Below are positions 23,475 through 32,039 of a DNA stretch of 64,000 nt, piece by piece (positions within the stretch are counted from its first letter, which is position 1; each line of letters starts with the position of its first letter). The DNA is from CAVZBT01 sp963773605. Its GTDB lineage: Bacteria; Acidobacteriota; UBA6911. A program made the position numbers and the translations under genes. The stretch is from the NCBI GenBank assembly GCA_963773605.1, contig CAVZBT010000017.1, forward strand, positions 1 through 64,000. The letters run 5' to 3'. Under the pieces are notes generated by a model. It was given only the letters and a program-made list of their open reading frames with translations. It did no database searches and was not told the DNA's origin.

Positions 23475-26066
23475 TCACGCGCTCGGCCGATCCTTCTTGG
23501 CCCGCCGGGGCGCAAATTCGGAAAACGCCAACTGCAACGTCGCCACCTCGCGCTCCAGTTCCAGGAGCGCCCCGGGCGCCCCATGGAAATCGCGCTGGCG
23601 CACATGCGCCTCGAGCGCGCGCGCCGCTTCCAGGCTCACGGGGGCAACGAAATTCGCGATCGCCCCCTTGATGGTGTGGACCGCGTGGGTCAGCGCGTTC
23701 GGATCGCCGGATTCCAGCGCCTTCCTGACGCGGGCCAGCAGCCGCGGGCTGTCTTCGAGAAACAGCGCAACCAGCTGCCGCAACAGCTGGGCATCCCCGC
23801 CCAGCCGCTCGATCGTTCCCTGCGCGTCGAAAACCTGGGCGGTGTCCGCCTTGGCGGACACGTGCTCCTGGGCCGGTTCGGTCGTCGAGCCGGCCGCGGG
23901 GCCGGCGCCCGCCTGCCCGCGCACGGCACGAACGGCCATATCGAGCAGTTCCGACTGGCGCACGGGCTTCGTCAGGCAGTCGAGAATGCCCAGTTCCTTC
24001 AGACGCGCGCAACCGGCCTGCATGCCCGCGGGGGCGAGCATCAGCACCTGTGTCCTGGCCAGCTGCGAGTCACGGCGGATCATGCCCGCAAGCGCGATCC
24101 CGTTGACCTCGGGCATGCCGGCATCGATCAGGGCGAGCGCAAACGGTCTCCCGCAGCGGGCCGCGCGTTGGAGCGCCGACAACGCCCCCGCGGCAGTGTC
24201 CGCCGCCTCGACGCGCACGTGCCACTGCGAAAGCATCTCGACCAGGATGCGCCGGCTGGTGGCGTTGTCATCCACGACCAGGACGGGCACATCCCGCAAG
24301 TCCCCCGATTTTCTGGCTACGGGACGCCGCGCCGCTCCTTTCTGTAATTCGAACCGGGCGGTCACGTGGAAGGTGCTTCCCTGCGCCGGCTCGCTCTCGA
24401 CCCACATGTGCCCCTTCATCGCGTCCACCAGCCGCGCCGCGAGCGCCAGCCCCAGGCCGATGCCAGGACGGCGCCGTGGCTCCGGCTCGTCCGGGCCGAA
24501 CGCGTCAAAGACCGACTCGTGTCTTTCCGGCGGTATCCCTATGCCGGTATCGCTTACAGCCAGGTGGAGCAGCGCCTCGTCTTCGGTCTCCGACTGCTGC
24601 TCTACGCGCAGCACGACCTCGCCGCGCGCGGTGAACTTGATGGCGTTACTGAGAAGGATCAGGACAACCTGATGCAGCCGGGTGGGGTCGCCGACGAGTC
24701 CGTCCGGGACGCCGGAAAGGACTTCGCACGCGAGCTCGAGCCCCTTTTGGTGTGCCGATGGCGCAAGCGACTTCGTGGCCGCGTCCAGCGCGTCCCGCAG
24801 GCTGAATTCGACGCGCTCGAGGTCGATCTGACCCGTTTCGATTCTCGAGAAGTCCAGAATGTTGCCGGTCAGGTTCGACAGGCTTCCGGCGGCGTCCCGG
24901 ACGGCGTTCAGGTGACGCACCTGCACGGGATTGAGCTCGGTTTGCAGCACCTGGTCGGTGGACTCGCGGATGTGGGCCATGGCCGATTCGATCTCGCCGC
25001 TCATAGCGGCCAGGAATTCGCTCTTCGCGCGCGCCGCTCTTTCGGCGCGCGCCCGGGCCGACTCGAGTTCGCGCACGAGCTGAGTCAACCGCCCCGCGTT
25101 TTCCGCCTCGACCTGGCGGGCCTCTTCGAGGTTGCGCGCGTACCGGTGCAGATCTTCCTCCGCCAGGCGGCGCTCGGTGATGTCGCGGGCCGCCGCATAG
25201 ACCAACCGCTGCTCGGGCATAGGGGCGGCTGCCCAGGCAAGCCACTTGAGAGATCCGTCGCGGCACACGTAGCGATTTTCGAACGAGATGACGTTCGCGC
25301 CACCCGAAAGGCTGGCCGCCTGCCGCAGCGTCGCCTCCCGGTCGTCCGGGTACACGAGGTCCAGGTAGGGTTTTGAGAGGAGTTCCTCGCGCGTGTACCC
25401 GAGCGTCCGCTCCCAGGCCCGGTTGATCCGCTTGAAATAGCCGTCGAACCCGGCGATGCACAGCATGTCGAGGGAAAGGTGGAACAACATGTCCAGTTCG
25501 TCGGCGGTTCGGGTCCTGTCGGCGATTTCCGCCTGGAGTTCCAGCAGCCGGCCATGGCGGCGCACCTCCCCGGAGGTGTGACGCGCGAGCGCACGCAGCA
25601 GGGCCAGCTGGTCGGACCGGATCGGTTTTCCGCCGCGATCCAGCACGCACAGGGCGCCGACCGCCCTCCCTTCCGGGCCCGCCAGCGGAACCGCCGCAAA
25701 CGCCCACGCCGCGCACTCGGCCTGTCCGGGCGCGGCGGAATCCCGCGACGATGCCGAACCGGCGTAGAGCTCGCCCCGTTGCGCCGCGGCGGAGCAGGCT
25801 TCAACAGCGGCCGATTCCTCCCCGGGTCGCTCCAGCCCGCAACCCACCCGCACAAGCTCCCGGCCGCCGGGCGCCACCCACAGAAGAGCGGCCGAGGTTC
25901 CGCACACCCGCGCGGACAGGTCAGTCAGTTCGCACAGGGAATCCCGGAAGGCGCCGTCGACGGCCCCTTCACGCAGGAGAGCCCCCGGGCTCCATTCAGC
26001 GGCACCCAATCGTGATTTCCTCTTTGTGCGAGATTTGATGTTGGCATCGGGGAATTGGTGTCCCAC
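23475..26066 (-). CDS. GAF-PAS hybrid sensor kinase lacking the H-box histidine, with REC and HPt
   Basis: 863 aa from GTG at 26066. Order: GAF-like domain (about 45-170), PAS/PAC (about 185-300), coiled coil, DHp (about 345-412), HATPase (about 455-575), receiver (about 594-710) and HPt (about 745-850). The DHp reads 'SEFLAAMSGEIESAMAH', so the usual SHEIRTPM histidine is Gly357. The ATPase motifs remain: Asn474 (LLSNAIKFT), Asp506 (DTGIGIPPE) and GIGLGLALA. The receiver keeps Asp648 and Lys700, and the HPt keeps His797 (AVHTIKGA). It may be a degenerate kinase that receives phosphate through REC or HPt, or signals without DHp phosphorylation. No membrane segment, so cytoplasmic. Confidence 0.85.
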   Translation of the reverse strand: MGHQFPDANIKSRTKRKSRLGAAEWSPGALLREGAVDGAFRDSLCELTDLSARVCGTSAALLWVAPGGRELVRVGCGLERPGEESAAVEACSAAAQRGELYAGSASSRDSAAPGQAECAAWAFAAVPLAGPEGRAVGALCVLDRGGKPIRSDQLALLRALARHTSGEVRRHGRLLELQAEIADRTRTADELDMLFHLSLDMLCIAGFDGYFKRINRAWERTLGYTREELLSKPYLDLVYPDDREATLRQAASLSGGANVISFENRYVCRDGSLKWLAWAAAPMPEQRLVYAAARDITERRLAEEDLHRYARNLEEARQVEAENAGRLTQLVRELESARARAERAARAKSEFLAAMSGEIESAMAHIRESTDQVLQTELNPVQVRHLNAVRDAAGSLSNLTGNILDFSRIETGQIDLERVEFSLRDALDAATKSLAPSAHQKGLELACEVLSGVPDGLVGDPTRLHQVVLILLSNAIKFTARGEVVLRVEQQSETEDEALLHLAVSDTGIGIPPERHESVFDAFGPDEPEPRRRPGIGLGLALAARLVDAMKGHMWVESEPAQGSTFHVTARFELQKGAARRPVARKSGDLRDVPVLVVDDNATSRRILVEMLSQWHVRVEAADTAAGALSALQRAARCGRPFALALIDAGMPEVNGIALAGMIRRDSQLARTQVLMLAPAGMQAGCARLKELGILDCLTKPVRQSELLDMAVRAVRGQAGAGPAAGSTTEPAQEHVSAKADTAQVFDAQGTIERLGGDAQLLRQLVALFLEDSPRLLARVRKALESGDPNALTHAVHTIKGAIANFVAPVSLEAARALEAHVRQRDFHGAPGALLELEREVATLQLAFSEFAPRRAKKDRPSA

Positions 26067-26199
26067 CCTGGTGCAGCCTACCTTGCAGCCGTGCCGGTGT
26101 CAATATTGCCCGCCATTATTGCCTCCGTGCGTGCAGCGGCGTATCTTTTGCTCGTGTGCCTTCCCTCCGGAGAGCGCTATGGGAGTCGTAGTGAAACGG

Positions 26200-26360
26200 C
26201 GCAATTTGGAGTGCGGCGGCTCGACGCCGCTTTCCCGGGCGGCGCCTCGGCGCCGCCCCCTTCACCGCCGGAATCGCGGCATGGTGACACAGCAACCCGG
26301 AGTGCGGCAGCTCGCCTGACACGGTCGGAGCGGCGGCGTCGAGCCGCCGCACACCACACT
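26200..26360. repeat. Palindromic GC-rich intergenic repeat cluster
   Basis: Several copies of the dyad family GGAGTGCGGCGGCTCGACGC / GCGTCGAGCCGCCGCAC with GGCGCCTCGGCGCC cores. They fill most of the 370-bp gap between the kinase and the aldehyde dehydrogenase. Short open frames inside are repeat artefacts. Confidence 0.7.
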
Positions 26361-26436
26361 TGGATTGTGGCCGCCGGCGGCGCCGTGTTTTCAGGCCGAG
26401 GCACCGCACTCCATGAAGTACCACAGGAGCGCTGTC

Positions 26437-27876
26437 ATGAACGGACCCACACAACTGTTGATCGGAGGCAGGTTCCAGGATGCCTTGTCAGGCAAAACCT
26501 TCCCCACCATCAATCCCGCGACCGAGGAGGTCCTGGCGCAGGTGGCGGAGGCCGGCGCCGCCGACATCGACGCCGCCGTGCGCGCCGCGCGTGCCGCGTT
26601 CAACCACAAAGCGTGGAGATCCATGGCCGCGCGCGACCGCGCCAAGCTCCTCTGGAAGATCGGCGACCTGATCATGAGCAACGCCGACGGACTCGCGCGG
26701 CTCGAGTCGACCGACAACGGCAAACCGATCTTCGAGTCGCGCTACGTCGACATCCCGGCCGCCGCCGAGACCTTTTACTACTACGCCGGATGGTGCACGA
26801 AGATCGAGGGGGAAACGATCCCCGTGCCGGGCAATTTCCTGAACTACACGCTCCGCGAACCCTACGGCGTCTGCGGCATCATCACGCCGTGGAATTTCCC
26901 GCTGCTCATGGTGTCGTGGAAGCTCGCCCCGGCGCTTGCGTGCGGCAACACGGCCGTCGTCAAGGTCGCCGAGGAAACGCCCTTGACCGGCCTCCGGCTG
27001 GGGCAGCTGTGCCTGGAGGCGGGCCTCCCCGACGGGGTGGTCAATGTCGTCCCCGGATTCGGCGAGACCGCCGGCCGCGCGCTGGTGGCGCACCCCGACG
27101 TGGACAAGATCTCCTTCACCGGCAGCACGGAAGTCGGCAAGGAGATCATGCGCACAGCCGCCGATACCTTGAAGAAAGTGTCGCTCGAGCTCGGGGGGAA
27201 ATCACCGAATATCGTGTTCGGCGACGCCGATCTCGACGCCGCCGTGCGCGGCGCCTACAACGGGATCTTCTACGGCAAAGGGGAGGTCTGCGCGGCGGGG
27301 TCGCGGCTCTTCGTCGAAGCCGGCATCCACGACCAGTTCCTGCAGAAACTCGTCGAGCGCGCCGGCCGCCTCGAACCGGGCGACCCGCTGGATCCCAAGA
27401 CGCGTTTGGGGGCGCTCGTGTCGCGCAACCAGATGGAGCGGGTCCTCGGCTATCTCGAGGCAGGCATTGACGAGGGGGCTCGCGCGGTCCTGCCGGGCGG
27501 GCGCGCCGGCGAGCGGGGGTTTTTCGTCAAGCCCGCCATCTTCGACCGGGTCCAGCCCGGGATGCGCATCGCCCAGGAGGAAATCTTCGGCCCCGTGCTT
27601 TCGGCCCTGACCTTCGATGGGTTCGAGGACCTGGTCGAGAAGGCAAACGGGACGATCTACGGTCTGGCCGCGGCGGTCTGGACGCGCGACATCTCGCGTG
27701 CCCACACGCTCGCGCGCGCGCTGCAGGCGGGGACCGTGTGGATCAACAGCTACAATATGCTCTCGGAGCAGTCCCCCTTCGGAGGGTACAAGCAGTCCGG
27801 CTACGGGCGGGAACTGGGACGGCACGGCATCGATCTGTACACGCAGGTGAAGTCGGTCTGGGTCAGCCTGGATTGA
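26437..27876 (+). CDS. NAD(P)-dependent aldehyde dehydrogenase
   Basis: 479 aa from ATG at 26437 (ACAGGAG upstream); the open frame extends further up but through the repeat. Oxidises an aldehyde to the acid in the cytoplasm. Family landmarks: 'TPWNFPLLMVSWKLAPALACG' (Asn153), 'FTGSTEVG' cofactor loop, general base Glu251 (LELGGKSPNIV) and catalytic Cys285 (GEVCAAGSRL), then 'EEIFGPVLS' and 'FGGYKQSGYGRELG'. The sequence resembles the betaine- and phenylacetaldehyde-dehydrogenase group, but the substrate cannot be told. Stands alone between two repeat clusters, in the opposite direction to its neighbours. Confidence 0.85.
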   Translation: MNGPTQLLIGGRFQDALSGKTFPTINPATEEVLAQVAEAGAADIDAAVRAARAAFNHKAWRSMAARDRAKLLWKIGDLIMSNADGLARLESTDNGKPIFESRYVDIPAAAETFYYYAGWCTKIEGETIPVPGNFLNYTLREPYGVCGIITPWNFPLLMVSWKLAPALACGNTAVVKVAEETPLTGLRLGQLCLEAGLPDGVVNVVPGFGETAGRALVAHPDVDKISFTGSTEVGKEIMRTAADTLKKVSLELGGKSPNIVFGDADLDAAVRGAYNGIFYGKGEVCAAGSRLFVEAGIHDQFLQKLVERAGRLEPGDPLDPKTRLGALVSRNQMERVLGYLEAGIDEGARAVLPGGRAGERGFFVKPAIFDRVQPGMRIAQEEIFGPVLSALTFDGFEDLVEKANGTIYGLAAAVWTRDISRAHTLARALQAGTVWINSYNMLSEQSPFGGYKQSGYGRELGRHGIDLYTQVKSVWVSLD

Positions 27877-27884
27877 GGATATGA

Positions 27885-28180
27885 AGTGCGGCGGCTCGAC
27901 GCCGCTTTGAGGGCGGCGCCTGGGCGTCGCCGTACCTCGAGCTTGCAGGGTGGGCACCGCAGCGGCGCGCTTCGGGGCGGCGCCGAGGCGCCGCACTCCA
28001 AATCAATCTGGAGGAACTTCTCGACACCGAAATCCAGCGGCGCCTGGGCGTCGCCGTACCTTGAGCTTGCAGGGTGGACACCGCAGTGGCGCGCTTCGGG
28101 GTGGCGCCGAGGCGCCGAGCATTTCGGCCGTAGGGCGTAAGGGGAAAGCGGCGCCGAGGCGCCGCACTCCAAATCAGACG
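27885..28180. repeat. Palindromic repeat cluster with two copies of an ~85-bp unit and a copied piece of kbl
   Basis: Two copies of a unit (about 27913-27998 and 28038-28120: GGCGCCTGGGCGTCGCCGTA ... CTTGCAGGGTGG ...) and three copies of GGCGCCGAGGCGCC. Between the units lies 32 bp (28006-28037) identical to 28199-28230, inside the 3' end of the kbl gene. Confidence 0.75.
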
Positions 28181-29382
28181 ATGTGGAGTTCGCGGCCGAT
28201 CTGGAGGAACTTCTCGACACCGAAATCCAGGTCCTTTTGCCCGTGCGTCGCGGAGATCATGACCCGGATCCGGGCTTTCCCCAGCGGCACGGTGGGGAAC
28301 CCGATCCCCATCCCGAACACGCCCTCCTCGTACAGGCGACGGCTGAACTGCTGTGCGGTCCGCGCTTCGCCCAGCATCACGGGCGTGATGGGGGTTTCGC
28401 TCCTGCCGGTGTCGAACCCTGCCTCACGCATCTTCTCCTTGAAGTAGCGCGTGTTATCCCACAGCTTGCGGACCAGATCGTCGGATTCCTGCAGGATGTC
28501 GACGGCCGCGCTGCAGGCGGCCACGTCGGCCGGCGTGAGAGCGCTTGAAAACAGGAAGGGCCGCCCCTTCTGGCGCAGGTGGTCGACGATCAGCTTCTTC
28601 CCGGCGACGAACCCGCCGACGACGCCGAAGGCTTTCGACAGGGTCCCGATTTCGACGTCCACACGGCCGTGCATCTGGAAATGGTCGACGGCACCACGGC
28701 CGTGCGATCCCAGGACACCCTCGCCGTGAGCGTCGTCCACCATGATCATCGCGTTGAAACGCTCGGCCAGCTCAACCAGCCGCGGAAGCGGCGCGATGTC
28801 CCCGTCCATGGAGAAGACGCCGTCGGTGATGATCAGGGCGCGGCGGCCGTTGCCGGGGGGATAGTGTTCGGCAAGCTTCTTGTCGAGCGAGGCCGGGTTG
28901 CAGTGGTCGTAGCGGACAATGGGCGCCCCGGAAAGGCGGCAACCATCGATAATCGAGGCGTGGTTGAGCTCGTCCGAAAAGATCACGTCGTCCTTGCCGA
29001 CCAGTGCCGGAATGGTGGCGATGTTCGAGTTGAACCCGGACTGAAACGAGATCGCCGCTTCGACGCCCTTGAACTGCGCCAGTTTCTGTTCGAGCTCGGT
29101 GTGCAGCGACGTAGTGCCCGCGATCGTGCGCACCGCCGCGGGCCCGACCCCGAACTCATCGATGGCCTTCCGCGCCGCCTCTTTGAGGCGCGGGTGATTG
29201 GCAAAGCCCAGGTAATTGTTGGAGCAGAGGTTCAACACTTCCTTGCCGTCCACCGTGATCCAGGCCCCCTGGGGCGACTGTATCGTCCTTAGGTGCACCA
29301 GCAGGCCCTCGCGCTCGAGGCGCGTCCGCTCGTCGCAGATGAACTGAAGCTTGTCGTGCGTGGAGGAAGACTGTGCCGGCAT
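28174..29382 (-). CDS. kbl: Glycine C-acetyltransferase (2-amino-3-ketobutyrate CoA ligase)
   Basis: 402 aa from ATG at 29382. PLP-dependent alpha-oxoamine synthase that interconverts 2-amino-3-oxobutyrate plus CoA with glycine plus acetyl-CoA in threonine catabolism. Motifs: 'NLCSNNYLGFANHP', 'SGFNSNIATIP', 'DELNHASIIDG' (His that stacks on PLP), 'DDAHGEGVLG' and Schiff-base Lys250 (GTLSKAFG). Length is typical (about 395-400). No threonine dehydrogenase lies nearby. It is downstream of the cytochrome oxidase operon on the same strand, after a 92-bp gap. Close relatives (8-amino-7-oxononanoate synthase) share the fold, but the sequence fits Kbl best. Confidence 0.85.
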   Translation of the reverse strand: MPAQSSSTHDKLQFICDERTRLEREGLLVHLRTIQSPQGAWITVDGKEVLNLCSNNYLGFANHPRLKEAARKAIDEFGVGPAAVRTIAGTTSLHTELEQKLAQFKGVEAAISFQSGFNSNIATIPALVGKDDVIFSDELNHASIIDGCRLSGAPIVRYDHCNPASLDKKLAEHYPPGNGRRALIITDGVFSMDGDIAPLPRLVELAERFNAMIMVDDAHGEGVLGSHGRGAVDHFQMHGRVDVEIGTLSKAFGVVGGFVAGKKLIVDHLRQKGRPFLFSSALTPADVAACSAAVDILQESDDLVRKLWDNTRYFKEKMREAGFDTGRSETPITPVMLGEARTAQQFSRRLYEEGVFGMGIGFPTVPLGKARIRVMISATHGQKDLDFGVEKFLQIGRELHIV

Positions 29383-29474
29383 CGATGCACCTCACGGGGA
29401 AAACATCCGAAGCGGCATCTTAGCACAAGTGCGGCGACAGCCGAGTGCCGGCCAGGGGAAACCATCCGCCTCCC

Positions 29475-29777
29475 TCACCACCCCTTGTTGGTCGGGAGCC
29501 AGTTCCGGCTCGTGAAGTCCGTCAGGGTGAGCCCGATGAGAATGCCGAGCCACAGCAACGCGCCGAGGATGACCAGCGGGATGATCTTCTTGCTGTAGCG
29601 CACGTGCATGAAGAACAGGCCCACGAGCGTCGCTTTTATCCCGGCGATCACCAGGGCCGCGACCGTGTTGAAAGGGCCCAGGTCGATCAGGGCGACCCCG
29701 ACCGTCGTGAGGGTCAGGGCCATCAGGAGCCCGAAAACCGTGTAGTAGGTCTTGCGCGGTATGATGTGTTCGCTCAT
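29475..29777 (-). CDS. coxD: Cytochrome c oxidase subunit IV (caa3-type small membrane subunit)
   Basis: 100 aa from ATG at 29775-29777, overlapping the subunit III stop (ATGA). Three hydrophobic helices with charged ends: residues about 11-31, 37-60 and 68-90, with the characteristic 'KATLVGLFFMHVRYSKKIIPLV' loop of the prokaryotic COX4 family (PF03626-type). It stabilises the oxidase in the inner membrane and has no metal ligands. Last gene of the actA-to-coxD operon. Confidence 0.85.
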   Translation of the reverse strand: MSEHIIPRKTYYTVFGLLMALTLTTVGVALIDLGPFNTVAALVIAGIKATLVGLFFMHVRYSKKIIPLVILGALLWLGILIGLTLTDFTSRNWLPTNKGW

Positions 29778-30442
29778 TTGTGCCGGTCGATGAGATAGAG
29801 CAACGGAAAGAGGAAGATCCACACGATATCGACGAAGTGCCAGTACAGCCCGGTGACCTCGACCGGCGAGTTGTACGCTGCCGTGAACCTCCGGCGCGCC
29901 GCCATGCCGACCAGTACCGCCAGAAGCCCGAGCCCCACGATCATGTGGAGCGCATGCATGCCGGTCATCACGAAGTAGAAAATGAAAAAGAGCTCCGCCT
30001 GTCCCCGGTCCACCCCCGAGAACTCGAACGAGGGGCCGGGGACCAAATGGTGCTCGAACTTGTGGGCGTACTCGATGAACTTGATGCCGAGAAAGCCGGT
30101 CCCGAGGACCATCGTGGCGATCAGGCAGACGATGACCGCCTTGCGGGCGCCGCTCTGCGCAAAGTAAACGGCGAGCGCCATCGTCAGGCTGCTCCCGATC
30201 AGCACGATGGTGTTGATGGCGCCGTGCGGCAGGTCGACTTCGTGGCTGGCCGCGGCGAAGGCGGCCGGGTAGCGCCAGCGGTATACGGTGTAACCGACAA
30301 ACAGCCCGCCGAAGAACATGATCTCGGTGACCAGGAAAACCCACATCCCCAGGGTGGCAGCGTCGTGCTGCTGCTCGAGGTCATCGAAATGGTGTTTGAG
30401 CCCCACCACGTGCTCAGACAACTTGAGCCTCCTGCTCGGCAT
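29774..30442 (-). CDS. coxC: Cytochrome c oxidase subunit III
   Basis: 222 aa from ATG at 30440-30442, overlapping the end of coxA; an in-frame TTG at 30421 could give a shorter form. Five to six transmembrane helices with family residues 'LGMWVFLVTEIMFFGGLF', 'SSLTMALAVYFAQ', 'HALHMIVGLGLL' and 'YWHFVDIVWIFLFPLLYL'. Subunit III of the heme-copper oxidases stabilises subunit I. It overlaps coxD by four bases and coxA by about 29, as expected for a tightly coupled cox operon. Confidence 0.88.
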   Translation of the reverse strand: MPSRRLKLSEHVVGLKHHFDDLEQQHDAATLGMWVFLVTEIMFFGGLFVGYTVYRWRYPAAFAAASHEVDLPHGAINTIVLIGSSLTMALAVYFAQSGARKAVIVCLIATMVLGTGFLGIKFIEYAHKFEHHLVPGPSFEFSGVDRGQAELFFIFYFVMTGMHALHMIVGLGLLAVLVGMAARRRFTAAYNSPVEVTGLYWHFVDIVWIFLFPLLYLIDRHK

Positions 30443-32039
30443 AGTTGTATGCCTCTTCGGTGACCACGGGGACCTCCGCGAAGTTTTCCGTGATCGGGGG
30501 GGCGTCGGTCTGCCACTCGAGCCCCGTGGCTCCCCATGGGTTCGGCGGGGCGATCCTGCCGTAGCGCAGGGACCAGATGAAATAAATCATCGGGACAAGG
30601 TACCCGACTGCCAGGATCGAGGCTCCGGCCGAAGACATCACGTTGAGAACCTGAAACTCCGGCGGGTAGGCGTAATAGCGCCGGGGCATCCCCATGTAAC
30701 CAAGGAGGAATTGCGGGAAGAAGGTCAGGTTGAACCCGACAAAGACGACCAGTGCCGAGAACCGGGCCCAGGCCTCCGGGTACATCCTTCCGGTAATCTT
30801 GGGCCACCAGAAGTGCAGTCCGCCCATATAGGCCATCACCATCCCGCCCACCATGATGTAGTGGAAGTGCGCGATCACGAAATATGTGTCGGTCACGTGA
30901 ACGTCTACCGCCAGGGTGGCGAGGAACAGTCCGGTCAGTCCACCCATCGTGAACAGCCCGATGAACCCGAGCGCATAAAGCATCGGGGTCTCATAGGCGA
31001 TCGACCCCTTGTAGAGCGTGGCCGTCCAGTTGAAAACCTTGACCGCCGAAGGGATCGCGACCAGGAAGCTCAGGATCGAGAACACCATGCCCGCGTAGAC
31101 GGACTGACCGCTCACGAACATGTGGTGTCCCCAGACCAGAAAACCGAGGACCGCGATCGCGAGGCTCGAGAATGCCACGAAGCTGTACCCGAACACGCGC
31201 TTGCGGGAGAAACAGGCGATCAGCTCGCTGACCACGCCCATGCCCGGCAGGATCATGATGTAGACCGCCGGGTGGGAGTAGAACCAGAACAGATGCTGGA
31301 ACAGGAGCGGATCGCCGCCAAGGGCGGGGTCGAAAATGCCGACATGGAAGAGCCGCTCGAGCGCGACAAGCACTATGGTGATGGCGAGCACCGGGGTCCC
31401 CAGAACGATGATGATGCTGGTCGCATAGACCGACCAGATGAACAGTGGCAGACGGAACCAGGTCATCCCCGGAGCCCGCATCGTGTGCACCGTGACGATG
31501 AAGTTCAGACCCGTCAGGATCGAGGAGAAGCCGGCGACGAAAACGCCGAGCCCCATCACGATCACGTGCGAGTTCGAGTACGTGCTGCTGTAGGGCGTAT
31601 AGAAGGTCCAACCCGTATCGACCCCGCCGGCGATCGCCGCAGAAATCCCCAGCAGTCCGCCGGTGACGAACAGATACCAGCTGAGCAGGTTGAGCCGCGG
31701 GAAGGCCAGGTCGCGCGCGCCGATCATGATCGGAACGAGAAAGTTCCCGAGAATGGCCGGGATGGACGGAATCAGGAAGAAAAACACCATGATCAGACCG
31801 TGCATGGTGAAGAGCCGGTTGTAGGTTTCGGCCTGGACGAAATCTCCCCGCGGCGTCAGCAGCTCCAGGCGAATCATGACGGCAAACATCCCGCCCACGA
31901 AGAAGAAGAGCGTCACGATGATCAAATAGAGCAGGGCGATGCGCTTGTGATCCGTCGTCAGGAGCCATGACTTTACGCCGTACGCAACATTGAGATAGTT
32001 TGTCTTCGGCTCGGTCCGGGTGCCCAGTGTGGTGCTCAT
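30414..32039 (-). CDS. coxA: Cytochrome c oxidase subunit I (A2-type heme-copper oxidase)
   Basis: 541 aa from ATG at 32037-32039. Twelve-helix catalytic subunit. Heme a ligand His in 'FTMHGLIMVFFF'; active-site region 'FWFYSHPAVYIMILPGMG' with the CuB-ligand His and Tyr; 'GHHMFVSG' for the two further CuB His; 'HFHYIMVGG' for heme a3 and a. The Glu of A1 enzymes (HPEVY) is Ala here, preceded by Tyr-Ser, the A2-type signature of Thermus-like caa3 oxidases. Reduces O2 to water and pumps protons in the inner membrane. Start overlaps the coxB stop. Confidence 0.92.
   Translation of the reverse strand: MSTTLGTRTEPKTNYLNVAYGVKSWLLTTDHKRIALLYLIIVTLFFFVGGMFAVMIRLELLTPRGDFVQAETYNRLFTMHGLIMVFFFLIPSIPAILGNFLVPIMIGARDLAFPRLNLLSWYLFVTGGLLGISAAIAGGVDTGWTFYTPYSSTYSNSHVIVMGLGVFVAGFSSILTGLNFIVTVHTMRAPGMTWFRLPLFIWSVYATSIIIVLGTPVLAITIVLVALERLFHVGIFDPALGGDPLLFQHLFWFYSHPAVYIMILPGMGVVSELIACFSRKRVFGYSFVAFSSLAIAVLGFLVWGHHMFVSGQSVYAGMVFSILSFLVAIPSAVKVFNWTATLYKGSIAYETPMLYALGFIGLFTMGGLTGLFLATLAVDVHVTDTYFVIAHFHYIMVGGMVMAYMGGLHFWWPKITGRMYPEAWARFSALVVFVGFNLTFFPQFLLGYMGMPRRYYAYPPEFQVLNVMSSAGASILAVGYLVPMIYFIWSLRYGRIAPPNPWGATGLEWQTDAPPITENFAEVPVVTEEAYNYAEQEAQVV

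Noticed and set aside
22594..24012. 472-aa protein with an N-terminal extension on the response regulator
   Set aside because: The extension is an antisense or alternative-frame reading of the kinase gene; the receiver starts properly at the ATG at 23430.
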